Assembly (NCBI RefSeq): GCF_019800885.1
Contig: NZ_JAHVKE010000001.1
Coordinates: 806,001-870,000 of the forward strand
Source of the DNA: Maritalea mobilis
Lineage (GTDB): Bacteria > Pseudomonadota > Alphaproteobacteria > Rhodobacterales > Rhodobacteraceae
DNA: 64,000 nucleotides
Direction of reading: 5' to 3'
Shown: positions 38,101 to 47,700 of the stretch, piece by piece
Layout: each line of letters opens with the position of its first letter
How positions within the stretch are numbered: the stretch's first letter is position 1
The notes under the pieces: generated by a model
What the model was told of the DNA's origin: nothing
Seen by the model: only the letters and a program-made list of their open reading frames with translations
Databases searched by the model: none
Position numbers and translations under genes: made by a program

Positions 38101-41100
38101 GAATGTTCCTGCGCGCGCAGGAAAGGCGTGAACTCGACCGTTCGATCATGCAAGTTTGTCCAATGCCCGTCGAGGCGGAGGGACGCGATATTCGGGTCGT
38201 TTTGCACCCATATGCGCAAGTTCTTGCGCTGCACCGGCGATGTGCCCATCGGCGCCGCGTCGGGCAACGCAGGCATCGCGATCGGCCGGGCGGTCATCGG
38301 ATCGGCTATCGCGTTCAGCGATACGCCAGCCGGGCCGTAGGGCAAGAGGCGGCGGGTCACCGGGCATTCGAACGCTGTTTCAATCGGTGCAATCGACGCT
38401 TTCTTCAGCTCAAGACGCCACGCGCCGGGAGCAACCTGAACGATTACGCCTGCCTTTCGCAACGTGTTCCAGATCGCCGCAAGGACGGATGCGGCCCGTT
38501 CGACATCCACTGCATGATCCGGGCTGCCGTCGATCAGGCGATAGACGAGCCGAACAAGGTTTGAACGCTCCGAATGCGCCGTAGGGAAGAAGCGCGGATT
38601 GTCGACGCCAGAAACATCTTCCTTGGACAGGCCCGGCTCAACGACAACGGCCACTGCGCTTCGGGGTGAAATCCAGTGCCGGACGTCGGCAGGCTCTTGC
38701 GGAAGGCGGATGGCGAGGTTCGTTCTGAACGTGAGATCCACAGCCGCATGCAACAAATCTGCCCAAACCGTTTCGTCATGCGTCGCCTCCCGCAAAGGTC
38801 CGGGTACGGATAGCCGCGCTTGGGCGACAAGCTCCGGAAACAGGAGGCGGGCAAGACCCATGGTTTCCACGTTGTTCTGCAGGCGCGGACGCCGGAACAA
38901 TTCGCGGTATAGAAAAAGTTCGGCCAGTGCCGTGGGGTGGCTGGTCAGAGCGTCATCCCCCTTCGACGGTCGGTTTCGCCAGACAGGTCGGGCAAAATTG
39001 CGGAACTCTTCATTTTGCGCAATGCGCTGCACAAGCTCGGACCATGGCACCGGTTTCGGCGATCCTTCGGCTTCATTGAGCGCCTGGCGCTTTTCTTCAA
39101 GCGTTCCGCCGAGGGCTGGACTGGTCGAAACGACCTGTTCGAGCGCCGAAATTTCCTTGCGCAACGCCTCGGCTTTCTCCGGATCGCCCTCTCGGGTCTG
39201 GACCGCATGGTACACGATCGCACGCGTCAGGGTGCGCTCCGCATCCTGTTGGAGCTTGGCAGAGAACCGCGCGGTCCCTTGGCGGGAGTCGGTGAAGGAC
39301 AAAAGGCGCCGCCCCCCGAACGGCACCGGATGGTCATGAGAACTGGGCTTTGCCGCCTCGATCAAAAGCGGCATGGCGTTGCCCATTAAGAAAGGCGCGC
39401 CGAACCGTTGCGGGCGCACGGAAACGCCCTTGTGCCCAGCCCGTTCGCAACACCCACGATCTTCTTCTGTAACAATGGTAAGTGCGAGCACACGATCGCC
39501 ATCCTGAGGGATCTCGAAGAGATGCGCATCGGAGAGCCGAAGAAACTCGTCGCCCGCGCCCTTGCCGGGGCCGACGACCACGCTTTCGGACAGGAGCGAT
39601 GTGGACTGCTCGGCCCCATCATTGTCGGGCTCGACATCAAGGATGTAGTCGTCATCCACACCATCCGCTCTTGCCAATCGCAACGAACGGTGCGGCCCGT
39701 CGTTGGCGACCTCGGCACGCAACCATGGAGTGCCGCATTCGTCGCAGGCCGCGATCTCGAGCACAGGTGCGTCGCAGTCGCATTTCTCTCGCTCGTGGAA
39801 GTGGATCTTTCCAAAGGGCCAATCCCTACCCTCCTGCATCAGGGTTTCGCCGCGTTTGGGACAATCCGGATCGACGCAGGTCCACAACCCGCCTTGTGCG
39901 CGGTGAAATACGTGAAGACGCCAAGGGGCGAGCGCGACACCGGTCTCTGGATCAACCGCCTGCGCCGCAGCTTCAAGAAGGCGCAATGTGCCTTTGGTAT
40001 CCCCATCGCGCCCCAGCATGGTGGCCGCAGTCGTCAAGCCAATCCCACTATCGCGCATCGCCGCGCGCACCTTTCGCAACCGCGGGTTGGCGGCGAGCTT
40101 GTGCCACAACGCATCCGGCGCAGAAGGCATCTCCTCGGGATCGAGCGGTTCGTCCACGCCTTGAGGTGGTAACTGGGGTTCGCGCTCCTGCCCTTCGACC
40201 ACCTCGACCTGTGCCGGGCTTAACCCAGCCAGATCGGCGACGAATTTTCGCAAGGTCTCGCGGTTTTCGGAACCTTCGCCGATGGTTGCCGACGTCGCGG
40301 CAAGGCGGACATCTTCCGGGCGCACCCCGAAAGCAGTGCGCACCCGTCGCAGAAGAAGGGCCATTTCTGCCGCCTGTGCGCCTACATAGCTGTGCGCCTC
40401 GTCCAACACGATCCAGCGCAGCGTACCTTGAGACTTCTCAAGGATTGGCCGGTCCTGTGCACGCATCAACATGTATTCAAGCATGGTGACGTTCGTCACC
40501 ATAAGAGAGGGTGGCGCCTGGCGCATGAAACGGCGCTCCAGAACTTGGGCACCACGCGTTTTCTGGCCCGGCACGGTATCGGGCATGTGACGGTTGTAGA
40601 GTGCATAGGACAGACGGTTCGACAGCGGGTCCATCCACGCGCCCAAGCGTTCTTTCTGACTGTCGATCAGGGCATTCAGCGGATAGAGCACGATGGCCCG
40701 AACACCAGCGTCACCCGGTTTGTGGGCGCGCAACAGGTCGTTCAACATCGGGATCATGAAGCATTCGGTCTTGCCCGACCCTGTTCCGCTTGTGACCATG
40801 AAGCTGCGCCCGGCCGCGGCCGCTTCCCAGGCCCGCATCTGATGCAGATACGGCGCGACATCATCGCCGCGACGCGGCCAGCGGCGGTCATTTTTCGTGC
40901 CGTCTTTTCGCGTTTCGCAGTCCAGAGCGGCGACAAGGTCCTCCTCCAACATACCGCCAGCCAAATCGTCGAGGCTTTTATCCGCCCGCTGCCACACGCG
41001 CGCCGCTTCAAAGATCGGATCAGCGACAAAGGAGTCAGGCCCGCCCGCCTGTCCGTGCAACCGCGCCGAGAGATCGGCGCGTAGGCTGCGTGACTGCACG

Positions 41101-41195
41101 CGCCCCTTGCCCAAAACTGCATCGGCTGCGCGATCATTTACACGAGCAAGGATTTCGTCATACCCGGATCGCGGCAAAGGGCTTTCATCGGTCAT
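35136..41195 (-). CDS. druE: Giant DUF1998 helicase, DruE-like (Druantia type III-like)
   Basis: A 2,019-aa DEAD/DEAH helicase. The N-terminal ATPase has SGTGSGKTE (136-144) and DEAHSY (265-270); LNCSTTMEMGVDIPDVG and YRQRIGRAGRRGE form the second RecA-like lobe. CKSCNLFGTTRHEAADCPRC and CSANCASGCPEC near residues 1606-1620 are zinc-type cysteine clusters of the DUF1998 region. A further ~400 residues follow with no family I know. Size and domain order match DruE of Druantia. The preceding gene, an STY4851-like protein, fits DruH of type III. Start ATG 41195 is 11 bp after that stop, with AAAGGACGG upstream. Confidence 0.78.
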   Translation of the reverse strand: MTDESPLPRSGYDEILARVNDRAADAVLGKGRVQSRSLRADLSARLHGQAGGPDSFVADPIFEAARVWQRADKSLDDLAGGMLEEDLVAALDCETRKDGTKNDRRWPRRGDDVAPYLHQMRAWEAAAAGRSFMVTSGTGSGKTECFMIPMLNDLLRAHKPGDAGVRAIVLYPLNALIDSQKERLGAWMDPLSNRLSYALYNRHMPDTVPGQKTRGAQVLERRFMRQAPPSLMVTNVTMLEYMLMRAQDRPILEKSQGTLRWIVLDEAHSYVGAQAAEMALLLRRVRTAFGVRPEDVRLAATSATIGEGSENRETLRKFVADLAGLSPAQVEVVEGQEREPQLPPQGVDEPLDPEEMPSAPDALWHKLAANPRLRKVRAAMRDSGIGLTTAATMLGRDGDTKGTLRLLEAAAQAVDPETGVALAPWRLHVFHRAQGGLWTCVDPDCPKRGETLMQEGRDWPFGKIHFHEREKCDCDAPVLEIAACDECGTPWLRAEVANDGPHRSLRLARADGVDDDYILDVEPDNDGAEQSTSLLSESVVVGPGKGAGDEFLRLSDAHLFEIPQDGDRVLALTIVTEEDRGCCERAGHKGVSVRPQRFGAPFLMGNAMPLLIEAAKPSSHDHPVPFGGRRLLSFTDSRQGTARFSAKLQQDAERTLTRAIVYHAVQTREGDPEKAEALRKEISALEQVVSTSPALGGTLEEKRQALNEAEGSPKPVPWSELVQRIAQNEEFRNFARPVWRNRPSKGDDALTSHPTALAELFLYRELFRRPRLQNNVETMGLARLLFPELVAQARLSVPGPLREATHDETVWADLLHAAVDLTFRTNLAIRLPQEPADVRHWISPRSAVAVVVEPGLSKEDVSGVDNPRFFPTAHSERSNLVRLVYRLIDGSPDHAVDVERAASVLAAIWNTLRKAGVIVQVAPGAWRLELKKASIAPIETAFECPVTRRLLPYGPAGVSLNAIADPMTARPIAMPALPDAAPMGTSPVQRKNLRIWVQNDPNIASLRLDGHWTNLHDRTVEFTPFLRAQEHSAQIDRPSLQTYENDFRDGKINVLNCSTTMEMGVDIPDVGLVVNTNVPPSPANYRQRIGRAGRRGEPWAMAFTFCKDLPLDNMIFREPTRLLGAQVAAPQVRLDSAILVQRHVNAALLAQFLREGGGTSVRTNMASFMGATEVTDAPFLPDSVADNFLAALKGDWGAQDSVTQALDTLVKATCLEDHNGLVSRAEDDFATMRNRWRSEYEQLVEAQAAYGDTDPAHWLYRKRAKRMREEFMMTELARRGFTPSYGFPVDVVSFDHAGKGGGEPGPSRPLDMAIREYSPGCEVVIDGLVHRSEGVLPTWGNRNDPGSVEDLRTLFTCKSCNLFGTTRHEAADCPRCGKPLERTELLRPAGFLGTRRPHSAYEQLAYVPPDPPRVSAEPEAWVSLPDPEVGRHRTARQGRVLVTASGDHGDGYAVCIACGRAEAEVGDHGSPLPAGMVGHRPLQKLRDNPRHDGLCPANDDASRKIRRHVKLGTEMVTDVFELQLDAVPITDTGKAQAAAIGAALREALGARLGVDAETMGLAVAPSLRPDEARRSSVFLYDKASGGSGFASAADRDLPGLLRNAAERLDCSANCASGCPECVLRRDLQFGTAMDRSGAWDILVNEILPHLHLPEELQLFGPETQVVTRPLDDWIGRQLAVGAIGRLTLFLTDSPSGWDVAEWPGARVAEEAGRVGLPVAVVMRSADVHSLEMSQKLDLVRLVTRANATLHLADVLPSVRDAAILAEVCLDGQDVAIASPDDRAGHIDRHWGDVTRAPALYGACTPLAVSAALSLEKVTAYGEGNSAQKDVSTELDGPVEQFGRRLWGIAKSLRPQLFAGSARLEKVTYNDRYLRSPFTARLLFEAWRTLPLRDDATRLEIVSEAIGAAERPGYLLWHNWETDALRRDVLSALFPGSSVVLGTKSDCAHARFFRFTFEDGSEVSFFLDQGFGAWREASRRTARFDHNAYPEAQARALRDLRFDVGMQDGGRFPSPVWLRW

Positions 41196-41206
41196 GGTCC
41201 GTCCTT

Positions 41207-44200
41207 TCAGAGTCCGTCTTGTGCCAGCCAAGCGATTGCAGCCGGCAACGCGGCTTCGTATCCGGCCTGATCCGCGTGTACCGCGAGCAGAAGCTCAACC
41301 CTCTCTCTGGTCGTCGGTGGCGGACGCAAGCCGAAGGCAATCTCGGCCACAACGAGAGGTGCATTGATGAGGCCGTGCATATCCGGGTGGAACTGGTCAT
41401 ATTTGGCGGGACGACGCCGCGCTGCCAGTTCATGCAACTTCGGCGGCTCCGAGGCTTGCCGACTGACGATCGCCCGCGCGGTTTCCAGCAGCGTTGCCTC
41501 GGGCCTCTGAAGCCCTCGAGACAATCCTCCAAGGTGTTGCGCAAGAGTTCCGACGGCCATCGGATCGACCCTTTGCAGCGCAAGGGCAACATGCCCCTCG
41601 AGGGCCGGACGCAACCGCAAAATGTCTGCGGCACGGGCAGTCACCGCCTCGCGGGCCTGTTGATCAGCTTGGTCAGCGAGAGCGGGCAGTGCCGCCAAAG
41701 TGACACGCAAGGCCTCCGCCTCTTCGGCAAAGGCTTTTGCCCAGTCATCGGGGTGGATGAAGGACCATCGCGGCCCACCATGCAACTCCAAGGAAAGCGC
41801 ATCCTCAAGATCGGACGGCGCAACCCGAAAAAGCAGTCGAATTGCAGCTGAGGGCACCTGTCCTAAGGCCTGCACCTCGTCCAGCGCGGAGGGCGAAACG
41901 CCATTTGCCAGCAGCGTTTCCATTAATTTAGCTAAACGAGAGAGATCCTTTGCAACGTCGTTATCCTGTAATCTTTGTGCAAAGTAGGCGATGCGGTCAG
42001 CTTGGCGTGGCGCATTCTTGCCAGTCAATTCATCGGGCTCAGGCAATACAAAAGGGCGCGGTGGCCGCATCGGCACGCCGCATCGGCGGGGCAACAAGAA
42101 CCAACGCCCATTGCCCAGATGCGAAAGACCGCTGGCACCGGTCTCGACCACCCGAGCGGGATCATCGAGATCGACCGCGATGATTTCGAGCTCGGGATCG
42201 TACACGGGCGTTCGGTCATGCAAGACAAAGACGTCTTCGCCGGAGAGCTGGGTTTCCCCAGATCCATGCCGAAGGCGTAACCGCGGTGACTGGTCGCCCT
42301 GCGTGATTACCCTGAGACGCAGCTCGGCATCCGCACCGCCGGTCACCAGCATTTCCTCAAGGAGTGGCCGAAAAGCGGAAAGCGGCTGATCAACCGTGAC
42401 CCGTTTGCCGACGATGGGCGCCCCTTTGGCAGACCGACTGTGGAGGCGGATTTGCAGATCCGTCGCCCTTCCGTCCGCCGGAACGATCCGCCAATCCTTC
42501 AAAGCCTGCATGGAGATGTCTCTGTCCGCCGCCAAGACCTCACCCACGACGGTCTGAAACTCGCCACGTGGACGTGGCAGGTTCAGCACCCAACTCAAAG
42601 GCGGTGCGCCATCCGGCGACGCCAAGGTCAGGGGCAATCGAGCCTTTTCGGCGGTTGAGGCGTCCAGCTGTACGTCTACGATGCCATCCGCATCGGGTCG
42701 CTGGGGCTTGCCTGTTGCAACCCGAAACACCCACCCCTCCGGCACGCCCTCAAAGCGGATCTGCCGATGCGAATCATCCCCGCGCGTCACCTCCCGCACA
42801 GAGAAGCTTGCAGGCACCATGTTCACGGTGATCCGTGCACCAACCGTGGCACCCTCACGAATGGCGAAGGTGAAGCGGCCCATCGCCAGGTCAGGGGGCG
42901 CACCGTTCTGCCAAAGTAGGCTCCCTGCCCGCCGATGCCGAAGATGTGCTCCTATCAATTGTCGAAAACCACGACCGGGATGTCGATGAAGGATCTCGGG
43001 AACCCCACGATGGACTGGCGAGCCACGGCCATCGAGCAGGCGATACTCCAACGACCCATTAGCTTGGATCTCTTCGCGAGCATCATCCTCTGCCCCGGTT
43101 TCAATACGCGCATTACCACCTGCAACCAGGACACGCCCCTTGCCCGACAGCCGCCAGATCGCCCCACCGGGCACCGATCCATCCGGTTCAGCGACAAGAG
43201 TGTCAGTGCATTCAGGCGTCTTGCCTTCCTCCGCCAGCAGCCAGACATGCGGATCACGGGTCCGCAAGGCGGCGTTACCCGCATAGGCAAGCGCATCGGC
43301 CCCAGTCTCACCCATTTCCGCCAGCCGCCAAAATGTCGGCCCAGCACCGATCTCGATCCCCTCACCTCCGGCGAGCCGCACCCGACCGAAAAACGCACCA
43401 TCAGCCATGGCCATCAATTCCGCTCCGACATCCAACGGAAAGCGAAAACGTGCCGTGCGCCGACCGCTGATCCGGCGACTCTCCCACGGCCTGTCAGGTG
43501 CTTCTCGATCAAGGGCAAACAACAAATCCGGCGCGGCGGTGGCAAGCGGACCCACCGGCGCGAGGCGCAATCGGCGTCGATCCGGGTCCACGCCTTGAAC
43601 CAGCTGAGGTGCGATTTCCGCTGCCTCCTCGACTTCGATCCATGGCACCCAGGCTTCTCCGTCCTGCCGGCGCAGCACCCGCGTCATGGGATCTGTCACC
43701 AACCCATGTCGTGCTGACACAAGCACCGCATCCGAGAGCAGGCTGCGCGCGGCGTCCCCATCGAGGCGTAGCGACAGACGATCGCGCCAACCCGGTTTTA
43801 CCCTGTCAAGAAAAGATTCGACATCCTGCCGCGACATGTTCTCGGGCGCCAATTCGCGCAGCTCGAGCACCTCAAAAGCGAAGTCGACGAACAGCGCGAA
43901 ATATTCTTGTGTGCGATACCCGACCGGAAGGCGGCGGGTGCGCTGTGCGGCAAACCCCAAGGCCACATCACGTGGGCAGCCCAACCCAATACGTGACAGA
44001 TCTGCGACCAAACCCACAAGTGCGCTACGATAGCCACCTTTTTCATCGCTCAGCAGCCGGATCGGAATCCCGCCTTCGGCCGCGATGGTGCGCAGATATT
44101 GCACGCCACTGTCCAGCCGCCGAACAGAGCGCCCCATTCCCACCAGACCCTCGCGCGTGATTTCACGCAGCTGCTGCTGAGAAAGCGAAACGCCCAGTGG

Positions 44201-44431
44201 TTGTGTGAGGAAATCCCACGACAATACCCCGCCATCGTAATCCTTGCGATATCTTTCCGCAGCCCAAAGGACAAAGGGCGCAGCCGTTGATCGAAAGCGA
44301 TTATGCTTTAGTCCTTGTCCGATTGTCATTTCAAGCTGCGCATAGTCCTCTTCATCCAAGCGATATGCATGCAAAGGACGGCCATCGGGCTGAATTCCGC
44401 AAAGGGAGTTTAAATCTTTAATACTACTCAT
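41207..44431 (-). CDS. druH: STY4851/ECs_5259-family protein, DruH-like
   Basis: A 1,074-aa protein. I recognise the N-terminus (SIKDLNSLCGIQPDGRPLHAY) and the general layout as the STY4851/ECs_5259 family. Its size and position before a DruE-like helicase fit DruH, the second component of Druantia type III; the DruH match is inference. The N-terminal 250 residues look helical (YRTQEYFALFVDFAFEVLEL); the middle is a long beta-rich stretch of repeated Ig-like appearance; the C-terminus is helical and ends AAIAWLAQDGL. No catalytic motif is seen. I chose ATG 44431, with AGGAAAG just upstream, over ATG 44449. It is the first gene of the seven-gene operon. Confidence 0.7.
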   Translation of the reverse strand: MSSIKDLNSLCGIQPDGRPLHAYRLDEEDYAQLEMTIGQGLKHNRFRSTAAPFVLWAAERYRKDYDGGVLSWDFLTQPLGVSLSQQQLREITREGLVGMGRSVRRLDSGVQYLRTIAAEGGIPIRLLSDEKGGYRSALVGLVADLSRIGLGCPRDVALGFAAQRTRRLPVGYRTQEYFALFVDFAFEVLELRELAPENMSRQDVESFLDRVKPGWRDRLSLRLDGDAARSLLSDAVLVSARHGLVTDPMTRVLRRQDGEAWVPWIEVEEAAEIAPQLVQGVDPDRRRLRLAPVGPLATAAPDLLFALDREAPDRPWESRRISGRRTARFRFPLDVGAELMAMADGAFFGRVRLAGGEGIEIGAGPTFWRLAEMGETGADALAYAGNAALRTRDPHVWLLAEEGKTPECTDTLVAEPDGSVPGGAIWRLSGKGRVLVAGGNARIETGAEDDAREEIQANGSLEYRLLDGRGSPVHRGVPEILHRHPGRGFRQLIGAHLRHRRAGSLLWQNGAPPDLAMGRFTFAIREGATVGARITVNMVPASFSVREVTRGDDSHRQIRFEGVPEGWVFRVATGKPQRPDADGIVDVQLDASTAEKARLPLTLASPDGAPPLSWVLNLPRPRGEFQTVVGEVLAADRDISMQALKDWRIVPADGRATDLQIRLHSRSAKGAPIVGKRVTVDQPLSAFRPLLEEMLVTGGADAELRLRVITQGDQSPRLRLRHGSGETQLSGEDVFVLHDRTPVYDPELEIIAVDLDDPARVVETGASGLSHLGNGRWFLLPRRCGVPMRPPRPFVLPEPDELTGKNAPRQADRIAYFAQRLQDNDVAKDLSRLAKLMETLLANGVSPSALDEVQALGQVPSAAIRLLFRVAPSDLEDALSLELHGGPRWSFIHPDDWAKAFAEEAEALRVTLAALPALADQADQQAREAVTARAADILRLRPALEGHVALALQRVDPMAVGTLAQHLGGLSRGLQRPEATLLETARAIVSRQASEPPKLHELAARRRPAKYDQFHPDMHGLINAPLVVAEIAFGLRPPPTTRERVELLLAVHADQAGYEAALPAAIAWLAQDGL

Positions 44432-44722
44432 TATACTTTCCTGCCTCATCAGCCGATCGTGTCAACAGATCTGCGGAAACACAAGATCGGTTTTGTAAAT
44501 ACATTCATGCCAAACACTCAGTCCTTGGTCGAAAAGCAAACGACGATAGCGAAACAAGGCGCATACTCTTTTTTCACTCCAAGGATGGCAAAAGTGAAAC
44601 CGACATTGACCCTGAAACAATTCATGCATGGCTCAGTATTGCCGTGTTATGTATTACGACGCATCGCCTCCCCCACAGGCCAACTCGCCGGCAACATCGG
44701 ATGAGTGCCTGCATCGCCGACA
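44432..44722. promoter_or_regulatory. AT-rich intergenic region upstream of the druH-like operon
   Basis: About 290 bp, clearly AT-richer than its surroundings, between the yhaN end and the druH start. It must hold the promoter of the seven-gene operon on the minus strand. A minus-strand TTGACA lies at 44465-44460 and a TATAAT-like string overlaps the start codon, but the spacing (24 bp) is wrong for one promoter. A plus-strand frame at 44459-44704 was judged spurious. Confidence 0.4.
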
Positions 44723-47700
44723 TCAATCCAATGCCACCACATGCAGGTCCGGGATCACCTCACGCCCCAGATCGACGAGATGGCGGTGGTGAGTGAACAT
44801 GATCGCCTGCCCGGTCCGTCCCATCTCGGCGGTCAGCGACAAAGCCGCAGCCGCGCGGGTGTCGTCAAAGGTTTCGAGGATGTCATCGGTCAGGAACGGA
44901 AGCGCCCCGTAGCGGGTGATAAAATCCGCGTGGCCAGCCACCCGAAGCGCCAAATAGAGTTGGCCGCGCGTCCCGGTCGACATGGCGTCGGCGGCAACAG
45001 GGTGTCCATTCTTTAGGCCAACGAGGCGTTCGCCGGCACCCGCAGGCTGCGCCTCAAGACGGGGCCATTCACCGTCAGTCATGCGCGCAAAGGCCCTTTC
45101 GGCAGCGGCGATCATGGGGCCACGGCGGTCTTCGCGCAGGCGGCTCAGTGCACCGGACGCAGCCAACAGGCCGATCCGGGTCTCCACAGCATGGCGTGCG
45201 GCCTCGCGCAACTCCTCCAGAAGGGCGGCGCGCGCCTGCCCCTGATCGACCCCACCATCGGTTGCAAGAGCGGCATTGAAAGCCTGTCGCGCCTCGCCCC
45301 GATGGCCGATGGCCTTCTCCCGGTCCGCCTCGGCCTCCTTTACGGCCTCGCGCAGGGTTTCGGTGCGGATCGGGTCCGTGTCGGCCTCTTCTTGGGCAAG
45401 CGCCTTTGCGTCCAATCCCTCGGCGACCTTGGCGCGCTCGGCCTCCAGCGCCGCGCGCTCGGCCCGCAGCCGGTCCCGTTCCAGAAGCACTTGCAAGGCG
45501 CTTAGCGGGTCGTCGCCGGGATCGACCCCCTGACCACGAAAGACCGTGCCGATCTCTTCGGCGGACTTCTGCACCGCGCGGGCCTGGCGGTTGCGCATCC
45601 GCTTCGCCTCCTCCTGCGCGTTGTGAGCCTTCTCGATCCGGCCGGCTACTTCCGCCGCCGTCCGGGCGCGGCCCCGGGCAAGGCGCAGCGTGTCGTCCAC
45701 TGCGATCTCCTCGCCCAGCCCGAGTGTGTCGCGCAGCTTTGCCGCCCGTTGGTCAAATGCGCGTCGGGCGGCTTCCAGTCGGCTCACCCGGCGGTCGAGA
45801 TCTCGCGCCTTGCCGTGCATTTCGGACAGGTCGGCAAGGTCGTCGGAAAACCCGAGGACCGTTTCGACGGGCAGCTCGGCGCACCACAGACCGGACACAA
45901 GCCTCCGGTAGGCGGCTAAAGCATCTGTTTTGGCTTTTTCCTTCGCCTTTTTCTGTGTCTCAAGGCCACGGACCAGTTTCTCGGACTCGTGCCGACTTGC
46001 GATCCGGGCCCGTCGCGCCTCCAGCTCCTTGTGCAGGCGCCGGGCAGCGGCAACAGCATCCTGTCCGGCAGGCGGGTCGCCGTTGATCTCCGTTGCCGCG
46101 CGGCGGACACGGCCCTCGGCTTTCGCCCGCCTCTCTTGCGCGGCGCGTAGATCCCCCATCACGCGTTCGGCCGAAAGCGTCGCCTCCAGCGCGGCCTGCA
46201 TCGCGTCGAGCCGTTCACCGAAGACAGCAGGCGGGGTCGTGGCCTCCAACCCAAGCCGCGCGGCGAGCCGCGAGGCCGCTTCTGCCGGGGATTTGCGCGC
46301 GTCGTGCGCAGATTTTGCAGCGGCCCGGCGCCGGTCGAGCTCAGCCGCGATCACCATGCGTTCCGCCCCCATGCGCGCAAGACGAACGCGGCTCTCTGCA
46401 CTTGCCACATGGCGATTGCGGGCATCGTCGTCATGGCGCATCGCGGCCTCGAACGCCTCGGCCGAATGTCCGTCAAGCGTGGCACGGTGCGAGGACCACA
46501 GCCGCTCACGCGCATCGCGTGTGTCGGCAATCTCGTCGTCGGTCACCACCGCGGCAGCCGACCTTTCGCCGTCCAGGACGGCCTCTGAGGCCGCCAGTTT
46601 CTCCTCCGCCTCATGCAGCCTGTCCTGCGCCTCGGCGATCTTATCATCCACCGCTTTCAGCGCCCGTTCGGCCTCCCGCAATTCAGCTGCGGTCGGAAGC
46701 CCCGCATCCGCCAATTCGCGCCATGCCGGCGGCAACCCGGCAGCTCTACGGCTCGCCTCGGCCTCGCGGTCCTTTAGATCGCGGGCCATTTCCTCAGGAT
46801 CATCCCGGAGGTCATCCAACGCGTCGAGCGCATCGGCCAGAGCCTCTGCTCCCTCCGGCATGTCTTCAGGCTCGCCCAGACCGCCGCGTGCATCCTCAAG
46901 GGCGGTTTGCGCCTGATCCAGATCTCGGGCGGTCTGGCGGACGTCTTGCGCCGCCTGCCGGATGCCGGTGCGCAGGTCGCGTGGCAGGACCACCTCGGCG
47001 GGATCGGCGCCTGCACCAGCGAGGGTGGCGGCAAGTTGCCGGGCCTCTGTTCGGGTCTTGTCGCGCTCGTCACGGCGCCGGCCAAGATCGGCATCTGCCA
47101 GACTGGCGCGGGCGACCAGCGACTCGCCATCGTCGAACTCGGCCGCTTCAAGCTCGGCCAGCATGTGGCCGATCGCGATCCCTTCAGGGTCTGGCGACAT
47201 CTCGGAGAGCAGACCCTCGGCCCTTTCGATATCGGTCCCGGCCTCTGCTTTCGCCTCTTCGGCGCGTGCGGCCGCGTCCACCCCCACGCTCACCCGCGTG
47301 AGGGCATCATGTGGCAACGTCGGGCCGTCAGGACAACGCGGGAGCGCCGTCTCCGCCTCATCAATGCGACGCGCCAGGTCTCGGCGACGATCGGCCGCCT
47401 CTCGCACCGCGAGATGGCGCTTTGCGTCGTCGCGGACCCGTGTCACGTCTCGACAGGCCCGCTCTGCGCGTTCCAAGGCTTGGCGCAAGGCGTCGAATTT
47501 GCGGGGATCCAGCCGCGCCTTTGACAGGGCCTCATCCATCTCGCGCAGGCGGTTACGCCCCTCGGCAAGGGTCGTGGTCCGACCGCGCGGCTTGTGGAAG
47601 GCCTCCACCTCGCCCTCGGCCTGTTTCAGCAGATCGGCGAACCCGGACAGGCCCGAGGTTCCGGCATGGAGAAGCTGGCCAAGATCGCCCTTGGCACGTG

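Noticed and set aside
35136-41195. DpdJ-type helicase of the 7-deazaguanine DNA modification cluster
   Set aside because: No other dpd genes (DpdA-C, queuosine-type enzymes) are present; context and size favour DruE.
44459-44704. 81-aa plus-strand ORF between yhaN and druH
   Set aside because: AT-rich, no convincing ribosome-binding site, and it occupies the region needed for the druH-operon promoter.
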